Below, in pieces: positions 1 to 10,905 of a stretch of DNA of 64,000 bases. Source of the DNA: Posidonia oceanica (Eukaryota; Streptophyta; Magnoliopsida; Alismatales; Posidoniaceae); the NCBI GenBank assembly GCA_037176725.1, contig JAZBRS010000026.1, forward strand, positions 99,741,501-99,805,500, in the 5' to 3' direction. Positions within the stretch are counted from its first letter, which is position 1. Each line of letters opens with the position of its first letter. Under the pieces are notes generated by a model. That model did no database searches, was not told the origin of the DNA, and was given only the letters and a program-made list of their open reading frames with translations. Position numbers and translations under genes: made by a program.

Positions 1-482
1 ATAACAGGTACCTTCAAGCTCTGCAGCATCTGCCTGTACCCCTGCGGCCTACGCCATTGGATATCCAACCCTTGAAACCCCAGTGCACTGTTCTAAAGCC
101 CTGCAGGGTTGGATTGGCAAGCTTACTCAGGAAGACTGCGAGAAGCTGCGCCTCTACGGCATACCTACGAAACTACTGAAAGCGGCTGATGACGAAGTGA
201 GCCGTCATCTTCTGTGCGCTGCCACAAGATTCTGGAAGCCGGTGCACCATGTCTTCCGCTTCGGAAGAACTGAACTGACACCTACCTTGGAAGAGGTGCG
301 CCGCATCTGTGGCTTCTCCCAACTGATGGGACCGCCCATTTCCATGAGGCGTAACAAATACATAGTGGTCCTCTGCAAGCTATCTGGACTATCTACTGAA
401 CGGTGCCAGCAAAGACTGATCTGCACCAGCGGCCCCACGCCCATGCTGCGCTTGCACTACTTCAATGAAATCATAGACAAGC
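1..482 (+). pseudogene. PMD-like ORF of element B, 5' half (interrupted)
   Basis: This is the N-terminal half of a plant-mobile-domain-like protein carried by the oldest element (B). Translation from about position 56 aligns without gaps with the PMD ORFs of elements A (17523) and C (47038): the core FWKPVHHVFRFGRTELTP is followed by TLEEVRRICGF, the aromatic-H-F / TLEEV pattern I associate with the PMD family. The start codon of the other copies (ATG) reads ATT here at 56-58. The frame is open to 482, where element A begins; it resumes at 27269. Bases 1-7 (ATAACAG) match a possible 3' splice site that precedes the ORF in all three copies. The rest of B's 5' part lies before the window. Confidence 0.8.
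478..482 (+). repeat. Target site duplication of element A, left copy (CAAGC)
   Basis: CAAGC directly precedes the TG of A's 5' LTR and recurs directly after the CA of its 3' LTR (27264-27268). Removing A plus one copy joins B's PMD frame exactly (Asp-Lys-Arg-Thr-Glu-Leu-Gly). This fixes both ends of A. Confidence 0.95.
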
Positions 483-3400
483 TGTTGACACCCCATTTTG
501 ACAGGCCGGATCGATTGGAATCTTCTGGTGGCTTCTGAACCCAAACCTAGGTCCAAACTCACAATTTTCTCTCCCTCTTTCCCCCCAAGACAAGCCCAAA
601 CTCAACCTAAGATTACCCCCCTTTCCCGAACCCGAAAACTAACCAAAACCCATAGGAAAACTCACCCCTCCTGACTTACCAAATCCACCAAAAAGCTCTT
701 AAAATCTCAGACCAAAACCTCTCCCAAAAAATCCAGGAAACTTAGGCAAAACTACCCTTTTTCTACACCTCAAAACCCCTCTAAAACTTTCTCAAAACCA
801 AACCAAAACCCTAGGAACAAGACTAGAGACCCTAGACCCCACACCCAACAAATTTCACCCCTTTCCAAAACCTCTAAGGCCTCCTCTTGCCCAAATTATC
901 CTTTTCTCTCTCCTAGATTATCTTTTTCTCTCTCCTCTCTCTCTCCTGATTATCCTCCCTCTTTTCACCTCCTTTTCTCCCTCTTTTTTGCCTGGCTGTG
1001 GGCCCCTCTCGCGCTCTCGTCTGTTCTCAACCTTATTCCTATTTTTATCTTATTTTTACCATTTTCTTGGATTTTCAAAAAATTACTTTCCTTCAACTCC
1101 TCTTTTTCTTATTTATTCCTCCATTTCTCCTTTTTCCCCTCCTTTCTGATTTCCACTTCTCTTCTCTCACTAAACCTTTAAAAAACCCTTGAAAACCCTT
1201 AAAACTCTAAAAAAAAAGAAAAACAAGACAAAATCCTAAAAAGAAACAATTAAAAAGCTAACCAAACAATTAAAAACAAAAGCCTAACTAAATCCAACCA
1301 AAAAAGGGAAATCAAGAATGCAACTAAAAATGCAAAACCAACCAAAAGAAAATGCTGTAAAATCAAGGAAAGAACCAAAAAGCATCTAGAACAAGTCAAA
1401 GTGAGAACCTTACTAAAAAGCAATCAAAAACAATCCCTAAAAAAAAAAGAAAACGATTAAAATGCTAAGACAATTAATTAAGAAAAAAGAAGAAACCTAA
1501 CAAATATAAGAGGAAGAACACAAAAAACCAAATAAAAAAAAGAGGGAAAATGATCCAAAACACCCAACTAAATACTTAACAAGAAGACCTAATAAAAAAA
1601 AGAAATTAATTAAAAAAAAGAAACCAACAAACAAAAATCAAAAGCAAACCCAAAAGACTTAAGCAAGAAAAGAGGACCAAAATCCAAAATACAAAACCAA
1701 CCCTAATTAGTTTAAAACAAACTTCAGGAAAATCCTAATTAACATCCCAGGTACTTAACAAGAAAAACATAATTAGAAAACAACTCAAAAGATTTAACAA
1801 ACATTTAATCAAAATCAAAAAACAAATCAAGATGAACAAACTCTAAAAAAAAAACCCTAATCAAAACCAAACCTCTTTGAACCAAATTAATTAATCAAAA
1901 ACAATTATTAAAAAACTTAATCAAGGTCCCAACTTAAAACACAATCACTCTAAGAACCTCTCCTATTATTTTTATTTTTATTTTATTTTTTTTAATTTAT
2001 TTCTCTCATTTCTCTTCTTCTTTTCTTTCTTCCTTTCCATTTTTTCTTTTCTTTTCTGATTTCTTGGGCCAAGTCCGGCCCACCTCTCCTCTCCTCCTTC
2101 CTTTCTTTTCCTTTTTTTTTCTTCTTTCTTTTCCACGAGCGCAGGCCCGGCCCGCGGCCACAGTTCCATCCCTTCTTCCCTTCTTCTTCTTCTCCCGCCC
2201 TCTGCGTTTTTTGCTTTTCTTCCTGCTGCAGCCTGCGCCTACTGTCGACAGCACAGTGCCAGCCTGCCCCGTCCTTGCACCTCGCATGCCTCCTGCTCAA
2301 GCCGGACTAGCGTGCGCCGCTCTCTGCCCGTGCACCTGCCAGACCTCCTGCCACGCCCTCTCCGAGCCATTAATGGCAATCAGAGATTCGGCAGTGGGAG
2401 GAGATCAAGAGGCCAGTGCCCGACGATCAGAAGAGGATCCTGGATTCACCCAGAAGGTCTGCTTTCCTCCCTTGCACTCCCCAGCCCGAGAGAGCAAGTT
2501 TCCTCCCAATTTTCCACACACAGAACCTGAATTCTCTCCCGCTTCGTCCGACTGAAACCAGAGCTCGAATACCATCCAGAATCACTCCCATTTGACTCCC
2601 CAATCTCACCTGGACCTCCAGCATTCCTCCCTTTCATCCCACTGCCGAGACCAGCCCAGAAACCGCCGGAAACCACCTGAAAACACATCGAGAACCCATC
2701 ACCACCCCCTCCTGAATTCCCCGCACCACAGCACATCGAACTTCCCCAAACTCCGGCCCCAAACTCCCCAGTACACCACCATCCCAGACCACCTGAGCCT
2801 CACCTTCGACCTACACCATAGACCGAACCCAGCACCACAAACACCTCTGCCCATTTCTTCCAGAAAATCACCCAGTGACCAAACTTCTTCTCCAGTCCCT
2901 TTCCAGCCCTCCTGAGCGTCCAGAAGCACTCACGAACTCTCCAGAAGCTCGCCGGTATCCTCCAGTCGATCCGGAGAGCAGCGAACACCTCCCCCCACCT
3001 CAGGCGACTCCTGCAGCACCCACTGAAGTCGAACCTTCCTCCGGGCCGCGAAGCTTCGCTCCGGACGTCTAGGAAGCACCGGAGCACGCCACGAAGTGGA
3101 TCCCAGCACGCCCGAGCCATCGACAGCCTTTGCAACAGCCGGACGAGCTCCGTCGGCGATCACCAAAGCTGCTGACGTCGGGGGGACTTCTCAGCCGTCG
3201 AAACTGGTACCGCACTCTACCCGTAGTCTAGTTTTCTTACTCTCTTTCTTTTCCACCCCTCAGATCGGGGTTTCCTTTCCTCCTTTGCCGGGTCAGCGCC
3301 GCCGCTGACCCGTCTTCTCCGGCGAGCTCGAAGCTCGCCTCGCCGCTCCAGCCTGCGGAACGGTGCTCCGACGGACGTCCCTGCTCCGCACGGCCTCCAG

Positions 3401-3639
3401 GAACATGCCGGCGTCTTCAGATCGATCCCTCGACGCCTCGGTCACCCGGTCCACCTCCGTACAATCTGCAGACCTCCGGCGCTCTCTCCGGCCTGCTCCG
3501 AGCCCCGCCGTCGCTCCCCGACGCGACCCAGACCTCCGCCGAGCTCCGGAGAGCATTGCCGACCGTCCCACGCGCCTCCGACGCCTCTCCTTCCCCCTTG
3601 ACGGCCACTGGTAGCAACTGCTATAGTGGCCGTCGGCCT

Positions 3640-4560
3640 GTTTAAGCCACTGTGCATTTATTTTTTATTTAGTAAGGTTTTTTGTTATTAAATTGCATTT
3701 TCGGTTTCTATTTTTAGTTTATTACTTTTGGGTCCTGCCTCTGTTAAAATCCATTTAATTTCGTATGTTTAATCTTATAAAATTGCATGAAAAATCTAAA
3801 AAATCAGCTAACTACATGTTAGTCCTTCAGTAGTTAATCTGATTTAAATGCTCTAATTTTACCTTGATAAATTGCATTCTTGGTCCCTATTGTTTTCCTT
3901 ATTTACAGTTTAGTCCTCTGATCTGTTAACTTAGGTTTTATTTACCTATTTTGCTTACTGCATTGCATTTTTTCCCTCACAGTATTTGATTTTTGCATAT
4001 AAGTCCCTCATGATGCACAGCATGTTTTTAAATGCATATTTTGCTTATAAAATTGCATTTTTGACCTTGCATGATTTATAAATTGCACATAAGTCCTCTA
4101 TTAGTCATTTAAATGCATGTTTTGCTTATAAAATTGCATTTTCTACCCTACATGATTTGAAAATTGCATACAAGTCCTCTAAATGTCCACAGTAGGTATT
4201 TAGATGCATAGTTTGCTTTTAAAATTGCATTTTTGCCCCTTGCATGTTTGAAAAATTACATATAGGCCCCTGTTTGCATTCAAGACTACTTAGACCCCTG
4301 TTTTGCTGGAAAATTTGCATTTTAAACCCTGCTAATTTCAAAATTGCATGTCAACTTACCATATGATTTCAAAACTTGTCCTGATGCATGTCTATCTTGA
4401 AAAATTGCATTTTGAACCCTGCATTTTGCAAAGTTGCATTCAAACCCCCACCCTTTTTAAAATTGCACGTAGATTCCCCTTTTTTCTGGAAAGTCGCCCC
4501 TAAGTCCCTTCTTGCATTCCGCATGCATTGCATCATTGCATTTAGCACCCTTTTCACACA
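3640..4560 (+). repeat. Degenerate TTGCAT-rich repeats in the 5' LTR of A
   Basis: A loose tandem pattern with a period of roughly 60-90 bp: AAAATTGCATTTT, then a C-rich piece such as gaccctgcatg, then AAATTGCATATAAGTCC. It recurs in A's 3' LTR (24400-25320), in B's LTR (34115-35110) and in antisense in C's LTRs (38290-39300 and 60435-61440). The units have diverged within each LTR but the layout is kept between elements. Confidence 0.7.
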
Positions 4561-4857
4561 CTTAAGTACGCCTAGCTCCCCTGAACACGGAAGGACCTGT
4601 TTTGCACACCCCTTAGGTCCCTTTTACACTTAGATCCATTCTTCTCCCCTATTCTGGTCCCTCTACTTCGAAGCTGGGATATCTTCGGATCCAGTCGTTG
4701 GATCTTCTCAAGTAAGCTGCCATGACGACCCCGGCGGAACGCTCTCCAGCATGGACCAATCAGATTCCAAATCAGGCCCTAGATTTCCCAGGTAAGCCCT
4801 CCTGAACTTCAGTAGCATTATTTGCATACCATTCGCATTGCATGGCTTTTGCGCGCT

Positions 4858-6075
4858 TCCTTTCGCTCTGTTTTCTCGCACCGTTTTGCGTACCGCCTTT
4901 GTTTGCTCGCACCGTTTTGCATGCTGCTTTGCTTTCTCGCACCGTTTTGCGTGCTGCTTTGTTTTCCCGCACCGTTTTGCATGCCGCATTGTTTTCTCGC
5001 ACCGTTTTGCTTGCCGCTTTGTTTTCTTGCACCGTTTTGCGTGCCGTCCGTATTTTCTCGCATCGTTTTGCATGCCCCTTATTTTCTCGCACCGTTTTGC
5101 ATGCCACTTTGTTTTCTCGCATCGTTTTGCGTGCCGCTTTGTTTTCTTGTACCGTTTTGCGTGCCGCCTTGTTTTTCTCGCACCGTTTTGCGTGCTACTT
5201 TGTTTTCTCGCACCGCTTTGCATGCCGCTTTGTTTTCTCGCACCATTTTGCATGCCGTCCTTATTTTCTCGCATCGTTTTGCGTGCCCCTTATTTTCTTG
5301 CACCGTTTTGTGTGCCGCTTTGTTTTCTCACATCGTTTTGCGTGCCGCTTTGTTTTCTTGTACCGTTTTGCGTGCCGCCTTGTTTTCTCGCACCGTTTTG
5401 CATGCCGCTTTGTTTTCTTGTACCGTTTTGCGTGCCGCTTTGTTTTCTTGCACCGTTTGCGTGCCGCTTTGTTTTCTCGCATCGTTTTGCGTGCCGCCTT
5501 GTCTTCTTGCCCTGTTTTGTGTGCTGCCTTTGTTTTCTCACACCGTTTTGCGTGCCGCTCTGTTTTCTCACTCCGTTTTGCGTGTCGCTTTGTTTTCTCG
5601 TACCATTTTGCGTGCCGCTTTGTTTTCTCGCACATTTTGCATGTCGCTTTGTTTTCTCGTACCATTTTGCGTGCCGCTTTGTTTTCTCGCACCATTTTGC
5701 GTGTCGCTTTGTTTTCTCGCACCGCTTTGCGTGCCGCTTCGTTTTCTCGCACCGTTTTGCATGTTGCTTTGTTTTCTTGCATCGTTTTGTGTGCCGCCTT
5801 TTGTTTTCTTGCACCGTTTTGCGTGTCGCTTCGTTTTCCCTGCACCGTTTTGCGTGCTGCCTTCTTTTCTCGCACCGTTTTGCGTGCCTCACCCGTTTCT
5901 CTCACCGTTTCGCGTGTCTCGCTCGTTTCTTGCACCATTCTGCATGCCGACTTTGTTTTTCGCATTGTTTTATGTCCTTGCCCTGTTTCTCGCACCGTTT
6001 TGCGTGTCGTCCTCGTTGCTTGCATCGTTTTACGTTCTTGCTTCGTTTCTTGCCCCGTTTTGCGCGCTTTACTTT
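4858..6075 (+). repeat. 30-bp tandem array in the 5' LTR of A (about 40 units)
   Basis: The unit is close to TTTTGCGTGCCGCTTTG plus TTTTCTCGCACCG, 30 bp long. Because 30 is a multiple of three and the unit has no stop, all three + frames stay open for about 440-460 codons; these are artefacts of the repeat. The matching array in A's 3' LTR has about nine fewer units. Shorter arrays of the same kind lie in the LTRs of B and C. Confidence 0.9.
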
Positions 6076-6132
6076 GTTTCCCCTGCATGTTGCCCGCATT
6101 GCCTGTTTTCACCGTTGTTTTGTTTTATCGCC

Positions 6133-6420
6133 TGCATTTGCATATAGGGCAGTGATGCTTACTGCTTGGAGTTCTCACGAGCCAGGTTCTGCCCAGTTCG
6201 GAACACAGACAGCGTTGCTGAGCACTTAGATTGCACGTTTACTTTCTCGCATTGCATTCCCCCACTTATGGCACACCTTTGAGCATTTAGATAGGCACTC
6301 ATTAGCACTTAGGCATTCAAAATCTGCATTTCCCTGCGTATGCGAGCGTAAGCCTAGAAAGACCGATTCTCGGGCGTGTCGGGGGTGCCTAACACCTTCC
6401 CTGCACGTAATAGGAGTCCT
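6133..6420 (+). promoter_or_regulatory. Two conserved blocks near the end of the LTR
   Basis: Block 1 (6133-6240) starts GCATATAGGGCAGTGATGCT and runs through GTTCTCACGAGCCAGG and TTCGGAACACAGACAGCG. Block 2 (6347-6420) contains AAGACCGATTCTCGGGCG and then GGTGCCTAACACC, a GGTG/CACC mini-hairpin. Both are far better kept than the DNA around them in every LTR of the window (26620-26727 and 26833-26905; 36222-36330 and 36438-36510; on the minus strand 37070-37165 and 36882-36955; 59215-59310 and 59027-59100). By position they lie in R/U5 and may act in RNA processing or reverse transcription; the function is inferred. Confidence 0.55.
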
Positions 6421-6777
6421 TGCCCTCTCTCTTGGCCCGTAATGACCATATTGCCCTTATCCTAGGCACGAGTCACATCATTTGCATTCATTTGCATCTC
6501 ATTTCTTCTGCATTGCCTTGCATTGCATCTTTTGCTTGGTTTTTGCATGATTATTGACGCATATCCCTGGTTTTCCCTGTCTCCCGATCTAATAGACTTG
6601 GTGGTGACTCCGATTTTGTCTTATCTTCTTCTTTTCTTCCCCTTTTTCCTTTTTTAAAATGTTTTCGAGTTAGGTCTTCCTTCTCGGACATAGCCGCTAA
6701 TAGTGAACCTGATTCTGATCGGTGCACACGAGCTTTGGCAATGTGCATGGACGATCTGAACACCGGGATTACTACAG

Positions 6778-6795
6778 TGGCGACTCCGTTGGGGA
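6778..6795 (+). promoter_or_regulatory. Primer binding site of element A
   Basis: TGGCGACTCCGTTGGGGA lies one base after the LTR end. Element C has the same site in the same place with TGC for CGT. The sequence is of the type used by Tat/Ogre elements, which I recall as priming with a tRNA-Arg; the exact tRNA was not checked. Confidence 0.85.
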
Positions 6796-8128
6796 CACTA
6801 GACTCCGGCTTTCGCTTTGGCTTTGGCTTTGGCTCGCTCGCGTTCTGTTTGGGATTTACCTTCTTGGTTCGCCTTTGTGTTTCCTTTGCCTGTTTTGCTC
6901 GTTTTTCTGTGCAAAATCCTAGCAAGTCGCCTCGTGGTTACTTTGCTTAGGTTTTGCACCCCCCTCGGCTGCCTTTGCCTTGGTTTTTGCTCTGTCTTGC
7001 TCTACTTTATTTCTGTTGCTTGTTTACTTGCTTATTTTCTTGCTTCCGCTCTTATTTGCTTTACAGTTTACCTGTCTTTACCTTCTTTATCTTGCTTGCT
7101 TATTATTGCTTCATTTCTTGCACGATGCATGTCTACATACTTGATTGGCAACAATGCATGCCTTTTGAATGATGAATGCTTTCTTTTACACATTTGCTAT
7201 GTCACTACGCACGCACATGCTTTGTATACATGCCTTTTGACATGATGAATGCTTTTTCTTCACTATTATGCTCACAAACACTCACACATGCCATGTACTT
7301 GCCTTTTGTTGTGTTGTATGCTGTTTGCCTGCCATATTTGGTTGATTTTCTCCCCTTTTGCACATGCCATGCCTAGGATAGTAGAGACTGATTGCTTTTC
7401 CTAGGGTTAATTAAAAATAGCAAGTAAAAATAAGATCTAAGGTTAACTAGAGCCATCAACACACTTGCACCCTCTTGGAGTTAATAAAATACGCAAGATA
7501 AAAGACTTTAATCATTTGCATGAAGCATCATATAGGGCATGCATCTTCTCATCTGAGTCCACCTATCAGTCTGCGAAGGATGGTTCCGATCTCTCACTCT
7601 GATGCTTTGGCATGGTGTGAGTCAGTCGGTCTGTCCCCCCTTATCAGGGGTCGTGTCGGTGCTAGTGGAGGGTACTTCCTACGCTTAGGCGAGGTTGAGG
7701 CCACCAACGCACCACCCTGTTATTACCTGAGCTTTGGGCTGGAAGTTAGACAGGGAACCTTCTTTTCTGACCTGAGTCAGTGACCCGTACACTTGTGGAT
7801 ATCCAGAGTAGACTACCTGTTAGGAAATACTAGATTAGTGAGAGAGAGAGCACGCTAGAAAGCATACATGTCATTCATGCCATAACTTAGTTGCATTTGC
7901 ATTTCACTTTTTGTTCCTAATCCCAATTTCCTGTTGTGTCCTTAACAGAGTTCAGTAAGCGATCTCCTTAGCTGGAGCCCAGGTTCCTCCCCTTGCTGAC
8001 ACCTCTGCTGAGACACCTGTGCTCGACCATCTCTTTCTGAGCTACTCGCCTTCGCGAGCATAGCTCCTCGTAGAGCTCGTCTTTTTTTCGCTCGTCGCAA
8101 CCCCATTTTGACTCGCTCTCGGTCAGCA
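6796..8128 (+). other. Untranslated leader of element A
   Basis: About 1.3 kb between PBS and gag, pyrimidine-rich in its first half, with no ORF conserved in element C. Bases 7511-7818 form a strongly conserved non-coding block (own entry). TTCA|GTAAGC at 7951-7960 resembles a splice donor and has a counterpart in C. The gag frame is closed by a TGA upstream of 8129, so translation most likely began at 8129. Confidence 0.7.
7511..7818 (+). promoter_or_regulatory. Conserved leader block (candidate packaging/dimerisation RNA)
   Basis: About 300 bp matching 57696-58005 (minus strand) of element C at roughly 85% by eye, much better than the flanks. The core includes GTCGTGTCGGTG, GAGGCCAC, AACGCACCACCCTGT, ATTACCTGAGCTTTGGG, GTTAGACAGGG and GACCTGAGTC. 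Neither element has a shared reading frame across it: C has stops and 1-base indels relative to A's 87-codon ORF. Position between PBS and gag is where retroelement packaging signals lie; the role is inferred. Confidence 0.55.
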
Positions 8129-10905
8129 ATGGCCCAGCGCACCATCGAACCCCCCATTACTCTTGCCTCGGAGGTGGTTTCCGCTCTGGCCCCTCCGACT
8201 CCCGTTTCTAACCTCTCTGTGCCCCTTGTGACGCCAAGATTTCCTCCTCTGTCGTCTGGGGTACCCCAGTTTGCTGTGGGACAGTGGCAGATGCTCGCTC
8301 CTCCTAATCCGGTCGCCGAGTCCATCATGATGGCCACTTCTCATATTTCGAAGGCGCCTCTAACCCCACCTTCTCAGGGATTTGTCGCTTTTGACACCCC
8401 TTCTGTTGCTACGGCGACTCTCGCCCTAGGACCCCAATCTCCCGGACAGTCCGGATCTCTTGGCTCTGGCTCCTTGCCGGCACTGCAATTCAGCGTTCCC
8501 ACCGACGGGACACCTGAAGAACAGTACCAGCATCTGATGGACACTATCCAGCGGCTGCAGGGTATGGCTCTATCAGTCCATCCTTCTTCCCTTCCTGTTG
8601 GTCCTGAGGTTCCTGTGCGGCCTACTCTCGCACATCATGCATTGCACTCTACACTTCCGCCTAGACCGTCGTCTCAACTGCTCACAGTTCCGGCGATGGG
8701 GGCACGTATCCCGCCTCTTGCATCCACACCGCACCACACACAGCATGCACCTCCGCCACCTGGTGGCCAGTCATTCGGACTGGTGGGAGCGTAGTATCTT
8801 GCAGGCCCGCCCCCCGGCATTGCACCAGTGCGGCCGCTGTTGCTCCAGCATTCTACACCCACCGCACAGCATACCACCTATCCTCCCCCTCTGCATCAGG
8901 TTCAGAATTCCACATGCATCCCCCCTTGCACTCCACCACAGCACGGGTATGCCGACCATCACCTTGCGTCACCGGGTGATGTGATGGTAGATCTGGAGGA
9001 GCACCTCGGTGCGACCCAATCGGCATACGTGGTCCCTGCCCCCGCTACCCCATCACCTGTGGCAGCCATTCCAGACCCCATCAACAACAGGATGGATGTT
9101 CTGGAGAAAGCACTGCGTCTAGTGCAGGGTACGGACCACCAGACCTACCAATTCCGAGACCTCTGCTGTTTCCCAAAGGCTGTACTCCCTCCAAAGTTCA
9201 AAATCCCAGACTTTGAGAAGTATGATGGTAGGGGCTGCCCCATAGCCCATCTGAAGGCGTACTGCGGTGATCTCACCTAGCTCCAGGCTGACGAGAGGTT
9301 ACTGATCCGCCTGTTCCAAAAGAGTTTGTCCGGTCCAGCTCTCAAGTGGTTCACCTCACTTGATATGGCTACAATTAGGACATGGAATGACCTAAGCCAG
9401 GCATTCTTGGAACAGTATTCCATCAACCTCGATCTGGTCCCAAAGCGCGCGGACCTCATTGCAACCAAGCAGAATCTAGGCGAGCCGTTCGGGGAGTACG
9501 TCGGCCGCTGGCGCGCCCTTGCCTCTCAAGTTCGGGATAGGCCCTCTGACGAGGAGTCCATCGAGATCATTATAAAAGAGGCACAGCCGTCCACCGGAGC
9601 TTTGCTTAGCATCCAACCTGTCACAACCTTCACTGCTTTGATCCGAGCCGGCACTCACGTAGAGAGTTCGTTGCCGAGTGGCAACTTCCCCGCACTCTCT
9701 GTGCTTGCCAGGCAGGCCCCCGCCAGCAGTAACAGTAGTAGCAGCAGCACCATCAACAACAACAACGGCATCAACAACAACCGTCCCAAGAGAAAGGACC
9801 CGCTGAAGCCCGTTGTTGCGTACGTCGACTCCCCTGTTGCGCCTGTTCGTCTGGCATCCCGGCCTGCCTCTCCTCAGATCTATTACGCACCTGCACCAAG
9901 GGCACACCCCACACCACAAATCACTACCACCGCTCGACCGGTCTATCCTGCCGCACCGGTTCAGCAAGGACAATTCCAGAGGCCAAGACGGCCACCCGTT
10001 GAGAAGCGGAAGTTCGCCCCACTGGTGGAACCGCTCACCGCCGTCCTCCCGAAGGTTGCGTCGCTCCTGAAGTTTCCGGAGGTTCGCCCGCCACCAAACC
10101 CACTACCGCATTGGTTTAAGGCAAACCTTTTCTGCGATTTTCATCGAAGCGTCGGGCATTCGACTGATAATTGCTTCACTCTTCGGAACGCTATCCAGGA
10201 TTTGATCGAATCGGGAACGATTGTGATCGACACGCACGAGGCGTCCACTTCAACACCATCTCATGCATTTGCATCTGCATCTACCCCAGCTAATATTGTT
10301 CGCCGGCCCCTGCTAGAGCACTCCTATTCAGGAGGCGCAGGGACTTCAGGAATCCACTCATTATTTCCTTCTGGATCTCCCACGTCTGTGGTAAATCCTT
10401 CCAAGCTTATCCATGATATCTCTACTCCTTTCCCAGTCTCTCTTTATCTTGCAGCTGTCACCGGTTCCGAGTCGGGCGTTCATATGATCCGACCGCGCAC
10501 CAGGCCGGAGCATTCTTCTGCACCAACCACCATGCTTTCCCGGGCCCAAGCCCCAGTACACCTGCTAGGTAACCCACAGCAGTATCCCCGATACGTCTCC
10601 TAGCCAGACCCCAGCCAGGGTCTCCTGTGCACCTGTTAGCAAGACCTCAATCCCCACCCCATTCGCCTTCCCAGCAATCCTCTCATCCATGCCTTCCTCA
10701 ACCAATAAGCACCCCTGTAGCCCCTCTCGTGCTCGCTGCACGTGCTCCCGTGGTTATTAACCTAACCCGGGATACCCATCGCGTACCTTACAGCTATGCC
10801 ACAGAAATGTGTGCGGAAGTGACGCGATCGGGAAGGGTCTACAAACCCCCAGCACCAGTGACTAGACCTAATCATCCAGAACCTGCAACACCTCTTCCCT
10901 TAGCC
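8129..10905 (+). pseudogene. gag: gag of element A (broken)
   Basis: Gag forms the virus-like particle and binds the RNA. The ATG at 8129-8131 matches the first ATG of C's gag (MAQ start). A Pro/Ser/Ala-rich N-terminal part (8129-8990) leads to the retrotransposon gag domain (about 9090-9580, with LKWFTSLDM and EPFGEYVGRWRAL), a basic Asn/Ser-rich stretch near 9730-9800, and a zinc knuckle of the form C-X2-H-X4-H-X4-C at 10133-10174 (CDFHRSVGHSTDNC). Breaks: TAG at 8792-8794 and 9278-9280, both where C has CAG, and a frameshift near 10598; after it the frame runs on to a TAG at 10906. No chromodomain or extra upstream ORF is seen. Confidence 0.85.

Larger units (their letters stand above)
483..6776 (+). 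repeat. 5' LTR of element A (6294 bp)
   Basis: It begins TGTTGACACCCC and ends CTACA, one base before the PBS. Zones in order: a C-rich start (483-1200); an A-rich, T-poor stretch (1200-1960); a pyrimidine tract (1965-2140); a GC-rich part (2140-3640); an AT-rich part with many TTGCAT words (3640-4560); a 30-bp tandem array (4858-6075); and two well-conserved blocks near the end (6133-6240, 6347-6420). The 3' partner is 282 bp shorter, mostly because its 30-bp array has fewer units. Short ORFs inside the LTR are compositional. I cannot place the transcription start here with confidence; a TATA-like site is visible only in element C's LTR. Confidence 0.95.

Noticed and set aside
2064..2555. 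163-codon Pro/Ser-rich ORF in the LTR, and similar ones at 22965, 39348, 40042 and 62187
   Set aside because: Compositional ORFs in pyrimidine- or GC-rich LTR sequence; frames are not kept between elements A, B and C.
4822..6229. Three overlapping + strand ORFs of about 440-460 codons with CFLAPFCVPL-type repeats, and Lys/Arg-rich antisense ORFs
   Set aside because: They come from the 30-bp tandem array: a period divisible by three without stops leaves several frames open. Their length follows the unit number and they are not conserved as proteins. The same holds for ORFs at 25582-26716, 37071-37672 and 59216-59817.
7520..7783. 87-codon ORF in A's leader
   Set aside because: The region is well conserved in C, but C has stops and 1-base indels in this frame, so the conservation is not at protein level.
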